DNA of 64,000 nucleotides from Dickeya oryzae (GCF_009372235.1 NZ_SULL01000017.1:116661-180660), one strand, 5' to 3'. Counted from the stretch's first letter, positions 17,895 to 27,507 are shown. Numbers and translations are program-made. The notes: a model not told the origin generated them from the letters alone.

Positions 17895-18931
17895 CACTGG
17901 ATGACCACGGTTTCTCCGCCATCGGTACGGGTAATGACACCGATCTTCCAGGCAGTTTCACCGTTGCTGGCAAGGTGAGCGATAGCGTTGTCCGCTTGAT
18001 CGGCTGGCAGCGCGATGATCATGCCCACGCCACAGTTAAAGGTACGATACATTTCGTGACGGCTGACATTGCCATTTTGCTGCAGCCACTGGAACACAGA
18101 CGGCCACTGCCAGCTGGATTCTTCGATCGTCGCCTGCATACCTTCCGGCAATACGCGCGGAATGTTTTCCCAGAAACCGCCGCCGGTCAGGTGGGAAATG
18201 GCGTGCACGTCTACGTTTTCAATCAGTGACAGTACGGATTTCACGTAAATTTTAGTCGGGGCCAGCAGGTGATCAGCCAGTGATTTACCATCCAGTTGAA
18301 TCTGTTCCGGATTAGCGCCACTCACTTCGAGGATTTTACGGATCAGCGAGTAACCGTTGGAGTGCGGGCCGCTGGAAGCCAGTGCGACCAGTGCGTCGCC
18401 TTCGCGTACTTTACTGCCGTCAATAATCTCGGCTTTTTCAACCACGCCGACGCAGAAACCGGCCACGTCGTAATCATCACCGTGGTACATGCCGGGCATT
18501 TCAGCGGTTTCGCCGCCCACCAGCGCACAGCCAGACTGTTTGCAGCCTTCGGCGATACCGGTGATAACGCGGGCTGCCGTGTCTACATCCAGCTTACCGG
18601 TGGCGTAATAATCCAGGAAAAACAGCGGCTCGGCACCTTGTACCACCAGGTCGTTGACGCACATTGCCACCAGGTCGATACCAATCGTATCGTGACGCTG
18701 CAGGTCCATCGCCAGACGCAGCTTGGTGCCAACCCCATCGGTACCGGAAACCAGTACCGGTTCGCGGTATTTTTGCGGTAAGGCGCACAGGGCACCGAAA
18801 CCGCCCAATCCACCCATGACTTCCGGGCGACGGGTCTGTTTCACTACACCTTTGATACGGTCTACCAATGCATTACCAGCATCAATATCCACGCCTGCGT
18901 CTTTATAGCTGAGAGAGGTTTTATCGGTCAC
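17894..18931 (-). CDS. purM: Phosphoribosylformylglycinamidine cyclo-ligase
   Basis: A 345-residue AIR synthetase, same length as E. coli PurM. The N-terminal [12 protein letters not shown] segment, the glycine-rich [18 protein letters not shown] and [10 protein letters not shown] are family hallmarks of the ATP/FGAM site. It catalyses ATP-dependent ring closure of FGAM to AIR. It is first gene of purMN, divergent from upp, with a PurR box in the shared region. Confidence 0.96.
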   Translation of the reverse strand: MTDKTSLSYKDAGVDIDAGNALVDRIKGVVKQTRRPEVMGGLGGFGALCALPQKYREPVLVSGTDGVGTKLRLAMDLQRHDTIGIDLVAMCVNDLVVQGAEPLFFLDYYATGKLDVDTAARVITGIAEGCKQSGCALVGGETAEMPGMYHGDDYDVAGFCVGVVEKAEIIDGSKVREGDALVALASSGPHSNGYSLIRKILEVSGANPEQIQLDGKSLADHLLAPTKIYVKSVLSLIENVDVHAISHLTGGGFWENIPRVLPEGMQATIEESSWQWPSVFQWLQQNGNVSRHEMYRTFNCGVGMIIALPADQADNAIAHLASNGETAWKIGVITRTDGGETVVIQ

Positions 18932-18994
18932 TGCGGAGTCCCCACGGAGGTTACGATTGGTTTAAAAAATGGAGCGCGCTAATTCTAACAGCGT

Positions 18995-19010
18995 AAGCAA
19001 ACGTTTGCGA
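18995..19010 (-). promoter_or_regulatory. PurR box for purMN
   Basis: AAGCAAACGTTTGCGA, a near-perfect palindrome matching the PurR consensus (ACGCAAACGTTTNCGT). It lies about 65-80 bases upstream of purM, so hypoxanthine/guanine-dependent repression is expected. Confidence 0.88.
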
Positions 19011-19150
19011 GCAGTGTCTTCGCTGTGTGGCGCTTTCGTCAGAAGACGATGAAGGCCGCTATCGGTTGTCTGGGGGAGGGATAGCGATAATTTCCGTTTT
19101 CGCTTGATTTGGATCAGACTGGAATCTATGGCGTACATTTGAAAAAGCGG

Positions 19151-19170
19151 TATAATCCCGCGATTTTTTT
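19151..19170 (+). promoter_or_regulatory. upp promoter -10 and T-run at the transcription start
   Basis: TATAAT at 19151-19156 is followed by CCCGCGATTTTTTT. A start at G19162 or A19163 would begin the RNA with GAU7 or AU7. In E. coli the same arrangement at upp allows reiterative U addition and UTP-sensitive start-site choice. No strong -35 is visible. Confidence 0.75.
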
Positions 19171-19201
19171 GGCCGTCCACTGCCGATGGGAGTAAAAAGT
19201 A

Positions 19202-19828
19202 ATGAAAATCGTCGAGGTAAAACACCCGCTCGTTAAGCATAAACTGGGTCTGATGCGCGAGCACGATATCAGTACCAAGCGTTTCCGTGAACTGGCGTCT
19301 GAAGTCGGTAGTTTGCTGACCTATGAAGCCACCGCCGATTTGGCGACGGAAAAAGTGACCATCGAAGGCTGGTGCGGCCCGGTTGAAGTTGACCAAATCA
19401 AAGGTAAAAAAATTACCGTCGTACCGATCCTGCGTGCTGGCCTTGGCATGATGGAAGGGGTGCTGGAAAACGTACCGAGTGCGCGTATCAGCGTGGTAGG
19501 GATGTACCGCGACGAACAAACGCTGGAGCCGGTTCCCTATTTCCAGAAACTGGCTTCTAACATCGACGAACGCATGGCGCTGGTCGTTGACCCAATGCTG
19601 GCGACTGGCGGCTCGATGATTGCCACTATCGACCTGCTGAAGAAAGCCGGTTGCCTTAGCATTAAGGTGCTGGTGCTGGTTGCGGCGCCTGAAGGGATTG
19701 CCGCGCTGGAGAAAGCGCATCCGGATGTAGAGTTGTACACCGCTTCTATCGACAAGGGCCTCAACGAACACGGTTACATTATGCCGGGCCTGGGTGATGC
19801 GGGCGACAAGCTGTTTGGTACGAAATGA
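19202..19828 (+). CDS. upp: Uracil phosphoribosyltransferase
   Basis: A 208-residue type I phosphoribosyltransferase that turns uracil and PRPP into UMP (pyrimidine salvage). The PRPP loop is [11 protein letters not shown] (129-139), and the C-terminal uracil-binding [12 protein letters not shown] segment is intact. Length equals E. coli Upp. It is followed by its own terminator and then the uracil permease gene uraA, forming a salvage unit. Regulation is likely by UTP-dependent transcript slippage at the promoter. Confidence 0.97.
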   Translation: MKIVEVKHPLVKHKLGLMREHDISTKRFRELASEVGSLLTYEATADLATEKVTIEGWCGPVEVDQIKGKKITVVPILRAGLGMMEGVLENVPSARISVVGMYRDEQTLEPVPYFQKLASNIDERMALVVDPMLATGGSMIATIDLLKKAGCLSIKVLVLVAAPEGIAALEKAHPDVELYTASIDKGLNEHGYIMPGLGDAGDKLFGTK

Positions 19829-19833
19829 TAGCC

Positions 19834-19860
19834 AGCCGACTGTAGAGTCGGCTTTTTTTT
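19834..19860 (+). terminator. Terminator between upp and uraA
   Basis: Eight-bp stem AGCCGACT/AGTCGGCT with loop GTAG, followed by eight T. Read-through into uraA or an extra promoter is needed for uraA expression. Confidence 0.92.
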
Positions 19861-20020
19861 GCGTATAAGCCGCCGTTTCTGACCTAACCTAACGGCTGGC
19901 CCCTGCGTATTCCACGGATGGCGAGATTTTTTCAGCGTCGATGAGATGAAGAGTGGTCGGCGCTGAACTTTCTGCCGGGGTTCCCGGTATTTTTCAGTCT
20001 GAGACACAGAGGAAAACACG

Positions 20021-21328
20021 ATGACTCGTCGCGCCATCGGCGTCAGTGAACGCCCCCCACTTTTGCAAACGATACCGCTGAGTTTCCAGCATCTGTTTGC
20101 GATGTTCGGAGCCACCGTACTGGTGCCCATTCTGTTCAAAATTAACCCGGCAACCGTACTGCTGTTCAACGGCATCGGGACACTGCTTTATCTGTTTATC
20201 TGTAAAGGTAAAATCCCGGCGTATCTGGGTTCTAGTTTTGCGTTTCTCTCGCCGGTCTTTCTGCTATTGCCGCAGGGATATGAAGTGGCGCTGGGCGGCT
20301 TTATTCTGTGCGGCGCACTGTTTTGTCTGGTGGCGTTGCTGGTGAAAAAAGTCGGAACTGGCTGGCTGAACGTGATTTTCCCACCGGCGGCGATGGGGGC
20401 GATTGTCGCGGTAATCGGGCTGGAACTGGCGGGTGTGGCGGCCAACATGGCGGGCTTGCTGCCTGCTGCCGGTACTGAAATGGATACCAAGACTGTCACT
20501 GTTTCACTGGTCACGCTAGCGGTAACCGTGCTGGGCTCCGTCTTGTTTCGCGGTTTTCTGGCGATTATCCCTATCCTGATTGGCGTACTGGTAGGGTATG
20601 CGCTTGCTTTCGTGATGGGCATGGTGGATTTAACGCCGATCGCTCAGGCGCACTGGTTCGCTTTACCCACCTTTTATACACCGCGTTTTGAGTGGGTGGC
20701 GATGCTGACGGTACTGCCGGCCGCGCTGGTGGTAGTCGCCGAACATGTGGGCCATCTGGTGGTCACCGCCAATATCGTGAAAAAAGATCTGATGCGTGAC
20801 CCAGGTTTGCACCGGTCGTTGTTTGCTAACGGTATTTCTACCATGTTATCCGGCTTTTTTGGTTCCACACCGAATACGACTTACGGTGAGAATATCGGCG
20901 TACTGGCGATTACCAAAGTGTACAGTACCTGGGTTATCGGCGGCGCGGCGATCATTGCGATTCTGCTCTCTTGTGTCGGTAAGCTGGCTGCGGCAATTCA
21001 GGCGGTGCCGGTTCCGGTGATGGGCGGCGTATCGCTGCTGTTGTACGGTGTTATCGGTGCATCCGGTATTCGTGTGCTGATCGAATCCAAAGTGGATTAC
21101 AACAAGGCACAGAACCTGATCCTGACCTCGGTCATCCTGATCATCGGCGTCAGCGGCGCGAAGATCCACCTGGGCGCGGTCGAGCTCAAAGGGATGGCGC
21201 TGGCCACGGTGGTGGGTGTGTTCCTGAGCCTCGTGTTTCGCGTTATCAGCCTGTTCCGTAAAGAAGAAGAGGTGATTGATGAGGTGGACGACAACACTTC
21301 TTCTGCTCACTCCTCTTCTGCACACTAA
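20021..21328 (+). CDS. uraA: Uracil:proton symporter UraA
   Basis: A 435-residue inner-membrane transporter of the NCS2 family with about 14 hydrophobic segments and the signature TTYGENIGVLAITKV, whose Glu contacts uracil. The C-terminus is hydrophilic and Ser/His-rich (SSAHSSSAH). It follows upp by 192 bases and precedes hda, as in E. coli. It imports uracil for Upp. Confidence 0.96.
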   Translation: MTRRAIGVSERPPLLQTIPLSFQHLFAMFGATVLVPILFKINPATVLLFNGIGTLLYLFICKGKIPAYLGSSFAFLSPVFLLLPQGYEVALGGFILCGALFCLVALLVKKVGTGWLNVIFPPAAMGAIVAVIGLELAGVAANMAGLLPAAGTEMDTKTVTVSLVTLAVTVLGSVLFRGFLAIIPILIGVLVGYALAFVMGMVDLTPIAQAHWFALPTFYTPRFEWVAMLTVLPAALVVVAEHVGHLVVTANIVKKDLMRDPGLHRSLFANGISTMLSGFFGSTPNTTYGENIGVLAITKVYSTWVIGGAAIIAILLSCVGKLAAAIQAVPVPVMGGVSLLLYGVIGASGIRVLIESKVDYNKAQNLILTSVILIIGVSGAKIHLGAVELKGMALATVVGVFLSLVFRVISLFRKEEEVIDEVDDNTSSAHSSSAH

Positions 21329-21449
21329 TTCTCCGGCCCGTTGATGTTGCGACGGGCGGTGCGTTGAACCGGCTGGATGCCGGTTCAATCGCAAAAGGTT
21401 TCTATGCTAAACTTGATTCGTTTTCCTGCCTGTTTGGTTTGAGGTGCTT

Positions 21450-22151
21450 CTGAACACACCGGCACAGTTATCATTGCCACTCTATTTACCCGATGACGAA
21501 ACCTTTGCCAGTTTCTACCCGGGAGAAAACACGTCTCTGCTGGCTGCTATCCATACGACGTTAGATCAGGAACATGGCAGTTACATCTATTTCTGGTCAC
21601 GTGAAGGCGGCGGCCGTAGTCACCTGCTGCATGCAGCTTGCGCTGAATTGTCCCGTCTTGGTCGTGCAGTCGGTTATGTGCCGTTAGATAAGCGTGCCTA
21701 TTTCGTTCCAGAGGTACTGGACGGGATGGAGCAACTGTCGCTGGTCTGTATCGATAATATTGAAGCGATCGCCGGTGACGATGCGTGGGAAATGGCACTG
21801 TTTAATCTATACAACCGCATTCAGGAAGGTGGACGCACCCGCTTGCTGATTACCGGCGATCGTCCGCCGCGTCAGATCAATCTGCAACTGGCGGATCTGG
21901 CTTCGCGTCTCGACTGGGGGCAAATCTATCGGTTGCAGCCGTTGTCGGATGAAGAAAAAGGCGAGGCGTTACAATTGCGGGCTCGGTTGCGTGGCTTTGA
22001 ACTGCCGGAAGACGTCAGCCGCTTTTTGCTAAAGCGGCTGGATCGGGAAATGCGCACGTTATTTATGACGCTGGACCAGCTCGATCACGCGTCCATCACC
22101 GCCCAACGTAAACTGACGATCCCTTTCGTCAAAGAGATCCTCGGGCTGTAA
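21450..22151 (+). CDS. hda: DnaA-inactivator Hda, probable CTG start
   Basis: A 233-residue AAA+ protein that, with the DNA-loaded sliding clamp, stimulates ATP hydrolysis by DnaA (RIDA). The N-terminus [11 protein letters not shown] carries the clamp-binding motif QLSLPL (6-11), and Walker A-like [10 protein letters not shown] and the box VII region are present. No ATG fits. The frame has GTG at 21444 and CTG at 21450. The Shine-Dalgarno GAGG is at 21441-21444, five bases from CTG, while GTG overlaps it. E. coli Hda is also translated from CUG, giving the same N-terminus. Confidence 0.93.
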   Translation: MNTPAQLSLPLYLPDDETFASFYPGENTSLLAAIHTTLDQEHGSYIYFWSREGGGRSHLLHAACAELSRLGRAVGYVPLDKRAYFVPEVLDGMEQLSLVCIDNIEAIAGDDAWEMALFNLYNRIQEGGRTRLLITGDRPPRQINLQLADLASRLDWGQIYRLQPLSDEEKGEALQLRARLRGFELPEDVSRFLLKRLDREMRTLFMTLDQLDHASITAQRKLTIPFVKEILGL

Positions 22152-22160
22152 TGCCATCTG

Positions 22161-22517
22161 TCACAGGATATCCAGCACCTGCTCTGGTGGGCGACCCAGT
22201 TTAGCGTGGCCGTTGGCAACCACGATTGGGCGTTCAATCAATTTCGGGTGGGTGACCATTGCCTCAATCAGTTGAGCCTCTGTCAGTGTGTCGTCAGCCA
22301 GATTCAATTCGCGGTACAACTCTTCTTTTCGACGCATCAGTTCGCGCGCACTGCTAAATCCCAGTTGTTTAATCAGCCTGGTGAGGGCAGCGGCATCCGG
22401 TGGCGTATCCAGATACAACACCACCTCTGGTTCGATGCCTTGTTGCTGGAGCAGCGTCAGTGTTTCGCGGCTCTTGGAGCAACGGGGATTATGATAGATG
22501 GTCACCGATTTACTCAT
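22161..22517 (-). CDS. arsC: Arsenate reductase (glutaredoxin-type) ArsC/YfgD
   Basis: A 118-residue ArsC-family protein. The active Cys is in IYHNPRCSKSRETL near the N-terminus, and the C-terminal RPIVVANGHAKLGRPPE matches the family. E. coli YfgD is annotated as an arsenate reductase of the glutaredoxin-dependent type; real arsenate activity here is unproved. ATG 22517 is preferred over a GTG at 22526 because AAGG lies eight bases before it. It converges on hda with a nine-base gap and follows bepA by 14 bases. Confidence 0.85.
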   Translation of the reverse strand: MSKSVTIYHNPRCSKSRETLTLLQQQGIEPEVVLYLDTPPDAAALTRLIKQLGFSSARELMRRKEELYRELNLADDTLTEAQLIEAMVTHPKLIERPIVVANGHAKLGRPPEQVLDIL

Positions 22518-22531
22518 TACATTCACCTTTT

Positions 22532-23995
22532 TCAGGATTTTTCATAAGGGCGGAAACGTTGCTGCATCGCACGTAACTGGTCGATGCGGGCGTCGTAGCG
22601 TGCCTGATCGAGGCTGCCGAGCTTGCTTTGTGAGCTGGCGTTACTCAGCAAACGAATCGCCTGATCCAGTTTGCCGTTAAGTGCCAGGCTTTCCGCCCGG
22701 GATGCCAGCTCTTCACCGCGCATATTCTGGGCGGCAGAAGCCTGCGCCAGTAAGTCCCAGCCATTTGGATCGTCCGGATGGGCATAGGTGTATTTACGCA
22801 AGATACGAATAGCGTCGGCGGATTTACGGCTTTCTACCATCGCGTTAGCCAGATTGATCTGCAGGACTGGGTTGTCCTGCGCATCCGGCACTTTCTGCAA
22901 ACGGGCGACGGCTTGATCCGCTCGCTGCTGACCGATATCGATATCCGTCATCAGATCAAGAAACCAGGGACTTGATGGCGATTTATCCAGCAAGGGTTGC
23001 AGCGTCGCGCGTGCTTCATCGTACTTTTTGGCTTGATAGGCCCGAATAGCTCGGCCGTATTGAGCCGCCAACTGCTCGCGTGCGTTGCCTTTGGCCCAGT
23101 TGTCTAACAGGGCGGCACCATACGGGTTATCTTGCGAGACGTACATCCCCAACACACGCGCCTTGGCGAATAGAAAATCCTGCGAGGAGTGCACCGGGGT
23201 GGATTTCATCTGATTGGCGCGGTTGCGGGCGTCCGAAAGTCGGCTTTCCGGCAACGGGTGCGTCAGCAATATTTCCGGTGGTTTAGTGGCGTAGCGCGAG
23301 ATATCCGCCAGTCGTTGCAGGAAATTGGGCATCGCCTGTGGGTCAAAGCCGGCTCGTTGTAATACCTGAATCCCGATGCGGTCTGCTTCCTGTTCATTCG
23401 CTTGGGTAAAGCTGATGACGCTTTGCTGTGCGCCTGCCAGCGTACCGCTGAGTGCGGCGATCCCGGCCTGTGGGTTTGCCATCGCCAGTAGCAGTGAACC
23501 AAACGCGCCAGCCCAGGCGAGCGGTGCGCTGGCTTTCTGAGCTTCCATGGCGCGAGCCAGATGGCGCTGGGTTACGTGGGAGATTTCGTGCGCCAGTACC
23601 GAGGCCAGCTCACTTTCACTTTCCACATAGCGGAATAGCCCGGAGTGCAGCACGACATTGCCACCGAAGAAGGCGAAGGCGTTGATTTCGTCGTTGTTGA
23701 CCAGAAAAAAGTGAAACGGCGTACGCACGGAATCGGCCGACTTCACCAACCGTCCGCCCAACTGATTGATGTACTGCAGCAACAACGGGTCGTTAATCAG
23801 CGGCGCACCGGCACGCAACTGGCGCAGGTAGAAATCCCCCATCACCAGTTCCTGATTAATACTGAGCGTTCCGCCAGCGGTGGTGCCGATATCCGGCAAC
23901 GTGTCCTGTGTCGTGGCTGTGACCATCAGCGGGCTTGCGCTCAGTAACGCGCCTGCCAGTAGGGCGATGACCGTCTGTTTGAACCGATAGGACAT
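22532..23995 (-). CDS. bepA: Periplasmic metalloprotease/chaperone BepA
   Basis: A 487-residue precursor with a signal peptide and an M48 protease domain. The zinc motif HEISH is at 136-140, a further Glu lies in EQEAD, and the His of the substrate-edge loop lies in [16 protein letters not shown] repeats fill about 300-487. In E. coli BepA (YfgC) promotes LptD maturation or degrades misassembled LptD and BamA. It is probably cotranscribed with arsC downstream. Unlike E. coli, perM and the hyf operon are not found upstream. Confidence 0.94.
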   Translation of the reverse strand: MSYRFKQTVIALLAGALLSASPLMVTATTQDTLPDIGTTAGGTLSINQELVMGDFYLRQLRAGAPLINDPLLLQYINQLGGRLVKSADSVRTPFHFFLVNNDEINAFAFFGGNVVLHSGLFRYVESESELASVLAHEISHVTQRHLARAMEAQKASAPLAWAGAFGSLLLAMANPQAGIAALSGTLAGAQQSVISFTQANEQEADRIGIQVLQRAGFDPQAMPNFLQRLADISRYATKPPEILLTHPLPESRLSDARNRANQMKSTPVHSSQDFLFAKARVLGMYVSQDNPYGAALLDNWAKGNAREQLAAQYGRAIRAYQAKKYDEARATLQPLLDKSPSSPWFLDLMTDIDIGQQRADQAVARLQKVPDAQDNPVLQINLANAMVESRKSADAIRILRKYTYAHPDDPNGWDLLAQASAAQNMRGEELASRAESLALNGKLDQAIRLLSNASSQSKLGSLDQARYDARIDQLRAMQQRFRPYEKS

Positions 23996-24187
23996 AACGA
24001 AGACAACCTTTCGAACAACCTGAAAGAATGGTCATCATCTTAGCCAGCAGTGGCACACAATGAAACATGAATAGGGAAAAAGGCGGTGTAAAAAATGGGA
24101 AATGCGTGGTGGTTTGTGGTTTGCCGACGCACACGAATACCGCGTCGGCAATAATCAGGAGCAGAATAATCAAGAAAAGGAAAAGGT

Positions 24188-24655
24188 TCAGGCACCTTTT
24201 AAGTAATTCAATACGATATCGTGGTGATTACTGGTCTTGAAGTCATCGAATACTTTTTCGATGTTGCCTTCAGCGTTGATAAGAAAACTGACCCGGTGAA
24301 TGCCATCATAGGTTTTACCCATGAAGGTTTTTTCACCCCATACGCCGAACTGTTCTGCTACCTGATGGTCTTCATCAGCCAGCAAGGTAAAGTTCAGCAG
24401 TTCTTTTTCCGTAAAGCGGGACAATTTCTCCGGCTTATCGGTGCTGATACCCAGAACCTCAACGCCGAATGTCTTCAGCTCGTCCATGTTATCGCGAAGC
24501 CCACAGGCTTGCACGGTGCAACCTGGCGTCATGGCCTTGGGATAGAAATACACCAACACCCGTTGTCCCTGGAAGTCGGCCAAATTAACTTGTTCGCCAT
24601 CCTGGTCGGGCAAGCTAAATTTCGGTGCGGTATCACCGGCTTTCAGTGTGGTCAT
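24188..24655 (-). CDS. bcp: Thioredoxin-dependent thiol peroxidase Bcp
   Basis: A 155-residue peroxiredoxin. The peroxidatic Cys46 is in AMTPGCTVQAC, with Cys51 as the resolving residue of the atypical 2-Cys type. It reduces H2O2 and organic or lipid peroxides. ATG 24655 is used; the GTG directly upstream (24658) overlaps the gcvR stop. Two bases separate it from gcvR, an arrangement conserved in E. coli. Confidence 0.95.
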   Translation of the reverse strand: MTTLKAGDTAPKFSLPDQDGEQVNLADFQGQRVLVYFYPKAMTPGCTVQACGLRDNMDELKTFGVEVLGISTDKPEKLSRFTEKELLNFTLLADEDHQVAEQFGVWGEKTFMGKTYDGIHRVSFLINAEGNIEKVFDDFKTSNHHDIVLNYLKGA

Positions 24656-24657
24656 CA

Positions 24658-25227
24658 CTACTCTCCATCTTTCTCTTCGTGCTGTGGATAGTTCACAACG
24701 CTAATACTGCCTTGCGCGTGCAGTTCTGTACATAGCTGATGAAAGGCTGGCTCAATAATTGAACCGGCTAACGCAGCCGGGCTGTGCGCCGTAATCTGGA
24801 TATACAGTTGCGGCGGTGTATCGCCATCGGCAGGGCGGGTTTTTGACACCAGCTCGGCGATGTTCATTTGATGAGAATCAAACAGATCAGTAAAGCGTTC
24901 AATGATGTGTGGGGAGTCAGCAACATCCACTTTGACCCACACGGTAGCCGGCATCGGTGGGCGGGACTGCGATTCTGTACGTTTCATCACAATCAGCAAA
25001 TCCAGTTCGACACCTTTGAGTGGCAGGGTGGACTCGATAAGCGTAATCGCGTTCCAACTGCCAGAAAGCAACATGATAAACGTGAACTCGGTGCCCAGCA
25101 TCGCAAGTCGGCTATCTTCGATGTTGCAACCACAGCTACTGACATGGCGGGTAATCGTATTAACGATACCGGGACGGTCCGTCCCCAACGCGGTAATGAC
25201 CAGATAGTGTTCTTGTGGGCGCGGCAA
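24658..25227 (-). CDS. gcvR: Glycine cleavage repressor GcvR, probable TTG start
   Basis: A 189-residue protein of two ACT domains (HYLVITALGTDRPGIVNTITRHVSSCGCNIED and the second from about residue 90). It binds GcvA when glycine is low and blocks activation of gcvTHP. In-frame ATGs at 25263 and 25272 lack a Shine-Dalgarno sequence and would add 12-15 residues not found in E. coli GcvR. TTG at 25227, preceded by AGGA, gives MPRPQEHYLV, which lines up in length with MTLSSQHYLV of E. coli. It is divergent from dapA. Confidence 0.88.
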   Translation of the reverse strand: MPRPQEHYLVITALGTDRPGIVNTITRHVSSCGCNIEDSRLAMLGTEFTFIMLLSGSWNAITLIESTLPLKGVELDLLIVMKRTESQSRPPMPATVWVKVDVADSPHIIERFTDLFDSHQMNIAELVSKTRPADGDTPPQLYIQITAHSPAALAGSIIEPAFHQLCTELHAQGSISVVNYPQHEEKDGE

Positions 25228-25293
25228 AATAGTGCTTCCTGTACAAAATGTTGGGAGTAACATGGTAAACATAAAAAAAACCACCTGCCAAGC

Positions 25294-25315
25294 GCAGACA
25301 ACCACGGTTGTCTGC
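25294..25315. promoter_or_regulatory. Hairpin in the gcvR-dapA divergent region
   Basis: A perfect 9-bp stem (25294-25302 with 25307-25315, GCAGACAAC/GTTGTCTGC) with a CACG loop. On the minus strand it is followed after about 20 bases by eight U, just before the in-frame ATGs of gcvR. It may be a leader structure; its role is unknown. Confidence 0.5.
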
Positions 25316-25374
25316 TTGCTTTTGCATAGAAGTCAAAAGTACCATGAAGCACTTGTTTGTGGAGGGGATGGCTA

Positions 25375-26253
25375 ATGTTTACGGGTAGTATTGTTGCTCT
25401 GGTGACGCCGATGGACGACAAAGGTGCCGTTGATCGTGCGAGCCTGAAAAAACTGATTGATTATCATGTTGCTAGCGGTACGTCCGCGATTGTGTCGGTC
25501 GGTACCACCGGCGAGTCCGCCACCTTGAGTCACGATGAGCATGGCGACGTGGTGATGTTGACACTGGAATTAAGCGACGGCCGAATCCCAGTCATCGCCG
25601 GTACCGGTGCTAATTCAACGGCTGAGGCGATTTCCCTCACCCAGCGTTTTAACGATACGGGTGTGGCCGGGTGCCTGACCGTGACGCCGTATTACAACAA
25701 GCCGACCCAGCATGGTTTGTTCCTGCATTTCAAGGCGATTGCCGAGCATACCGACCTGCCGCAGATCCTCTACAATGTGCCATCCCGTACAGGTTGTGAC
25801 ATGTTGCCGGAAACCGTCGCCCGTCTGTCAGAAGTCAAAAATATTGTTGCCATCAAGGAAGCGACCGGGAACTTAAGCCGTGTCAGCCAGATCCAAGAGC
25901 TGGTTCATGAAGATTTCATTTTGCTGAGCGGCGACGACGCCAGCTCGCTGGACTTTATGCAACTCGGTGGCAACGGCGTGATTTCCGTGACAGCCAATAT
26001 CGCGGCCCGTGAAATGGCGGCGCTGTGCGAGCTGGCGGCTCAAGGGAATTTCGTTGAAGCCCGCCGTCTGAATCAGCGTCTGATGCCGTTGCATCATAAA
26101 CTGTTTGTTGAACCCAATCCGATTCCGGTGAAATGGGCCTGTAAGGCATTGGGATTGATGGCGACCGACACGCTTCGTCTGCCGATGACGCCGCTGACCG
26201 ATGCTGGTCGTGACGTGATGGAGCAGGCTATGAAGCAGGCGGGTCTGCTGTAA
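25375..26253 (+). CDS. dapA: 4-hydroxy-tetrahydrodipicolinate synthase
   Basis: A 292-residue TIM-barrel enzyme condensing pyruvate with aspartate semialdehyde, first committed step to diaminopimelate and lysine. Schiff-base Lys161 lies in AIKEATGN. Thr44-Thr45, Tyr133 and Arg138 are also present. ATG 25375 follows a strong GGAGGGG (25361-25367) and gives [12 protein letters not shown] as in E. coli. It is followed 16 bases later by bamC, an operon shared by enterobacteria. Confidence 0.97.
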   Translation: MFTGSIVALVTPMDDKGAVDRASLKKLIDYHVASGTSAIVSVGTTGESATLSHDEHGDVVMLTLELSDGRIPVIAGTGANSTAEAISLTQRFNDTGVAGCLTVTPYYNKPTQHGLFLHFKAIAEHTDLPQILYNVPSRTGCDMLPETVARLSEVKNIVAIKEATGNLSRVSQIQELVHEDFILLSGDDASSLDFMQLGGNGVISVTANIAAREMAALCELAAQGNFVEARRLNQRLMPLHHKLFVEPNPIPVKWACKALGLMATDTLRLPMTPLTDAGRDVMEQAMKQAGLL

Positions 26254-26269
26254 CCGTTAGGGAGATTTG

Positions 26270-27310
26270 ATGAGTTCTTCATTGCAAAAGTCGATGGTGG
26301 CAAAGGTTGTCGGTGTTTCGCTGATCATGTTGCTGGCCGCCTGTACCAGCGATCAACGCTACAAGCGTCAGGTTAACGGCGATGAATCCTATCTGCAAAC
26401 CCCCGAACATCGGGCGTTGAATGTACCGCCCGGTCTGATTCTGCCGTTGCAGAACGGGGATTTCGATATTCCTCCGGTCAACCAGAATGGGCTGGTTGGT
26501 AAAGCGCTGGATATTCGCCCGCCGATGCAGCCATTGGCTTTGTTGAATGGTTCCCGCGGTCAGGTATCTGGCAATACGGCGACGCTGTTGCTGGAGAACA
26601 ATGCGCGCAACAGCAGCCTGTGGTCGGTGTTGACGCAAGTCCTCCAGTCAAAAGGTTATACGATTGCCAGTCGCCAGGATGCCAACCGAACGCTGACGAC
26701 CGATTGGATCACCTGGAAGCGTGAAGATGAGGATGTTGCGCATCAGGCGCGTTACCAGATAACGCTGCAGACGCAAGGCTATCAACTGGCGCTGACCGTG
26801 AAACTGCTGGATCTGCAGCAGAACACCAGCCCGGTGACAGATAGTAGCGAAACTCGGCGTTATACCGCGATGATGCTCAATACGCTGTCTGACGAACTGG
26901 ATAAGCGTCTGAACGATAATGACAGCGCTCAGGCTAGTCGTAACAGCCAGCAGCTCAATGTTCAGAGCGGCGCTGATGATTCTGGTCTGCCGTTGCTGGT
27001 GGTGCGTGGTTCCTACAATCAGGTATGGGACCGCCTGCCGAAAGCGCTGGATAAAGTTGGGATGACCGTTAACGATCGCAGCCGTCCGCAAGGATCGGTG
27101 TCTGTCAGCTATAAGGCGCCGGGTAGCGGAACCTGGAACGAACTGGGCGCGCGCGATCCACAATTGCCGAACGGCGATTACAAACTGCAGGTCGGTGATT
27201 TGGGCAACCGCAGTACGCTGCAATTTATCGACTCTAAAGGACATACGCTAAGCCAGTCGCAAAATGACGCGCTGGTCGCCGTGTTGCAGGGCGCGTTCAG
27301 CAAGTCGTAA
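26270..27310 (+). CDS. bamC: Outer-membrane assembly lipoprotein BamC
   Basis: A 346-residue lipoprotein of the BAM complex, formerly NlpB. The lipobox LLAAC puts the acylated Cys at residue 25. It is followed by the conserved unstructured segment RYKRQVNGDESYL that binds BamD, then two helix-grip domains separated near residue 215. Start ATG 26270 lies behind AGGGAG. The gene after it in E. coli is purC, as here, but an ERIC element is inserted in the gap. Confidence 0.95.
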   Translation: MSSSLQKSMVAKVVGVSLIMLLAACTSDQRYKRQVNGDESYLQTPEHRALNVPPGLILPLQNGDFDIPPVNQNGLVGKALDIRPPMQPLALLNGSRGQVSGNTATLLLENNARNSSLWSVLTQVLQSKGYTIASRQDANRTLTTDWITWKREDEDVAHQARYQITLQTQGYQLALTVKLLDLQQNTSPVTDSSETRRYTAMMLNTLSDELDKRLNDNDSAQASRNSQQLNVQSGADDSGLPLLVVRGSYNQVWDRLPKALDKVGMTVNDRSRPQGSVSVSYKAPGSGTWNELGARDPQLPNGDYKLQVGDLGNRSTLQFIDSKGHTLSQSQNDALVAVLQGAFSKS

Positions 27311-27322
27311 AACGCAAGAATA

Positions 27323-27507
27323 TATACCCTAAATAATTCGGGTTGCAGGCAGGCGGCGACGCAGCGAATCCCCAGGAGCTTACTTAAGTAAGTGACTGGG
27401 GTGAGCGACAAATCTGCCGTGAGCAGATTTGAACGCAGTTCGCGAGGCCTTGGGATGGGCCGAGTAATAAAGCCAACGCACATGCAACTTGAAGTATGAC
27501 GGGTATA
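27323..27507. repeat. ERIC (IRU) element with an internal insertion
   Basis: The ends TATACCC...GGGTATA form an imperfect long inverted repeat. The core contains GAATCCCCAGGAGCTTAC and AAGTAAGTGACTGGGGTGAG, the classic ERIC core. The element is 185 bases against about 127 for the standard one. The extra roughly 58 bases follow the core and start near CAAATCTGCCGTGAGCAG, which contains its own CAAATCTGC/GCAGATTTG dyad. It lies in the bamC-purC gap. Confidence 0.93.

Noticed and set aside
18962..19771. A 269-codon frame on the minus strand opposite upp
   Set aside because: It is the reverse shadow of upp, whose protein is conserved end to end; the shadow has no recognisable domain.
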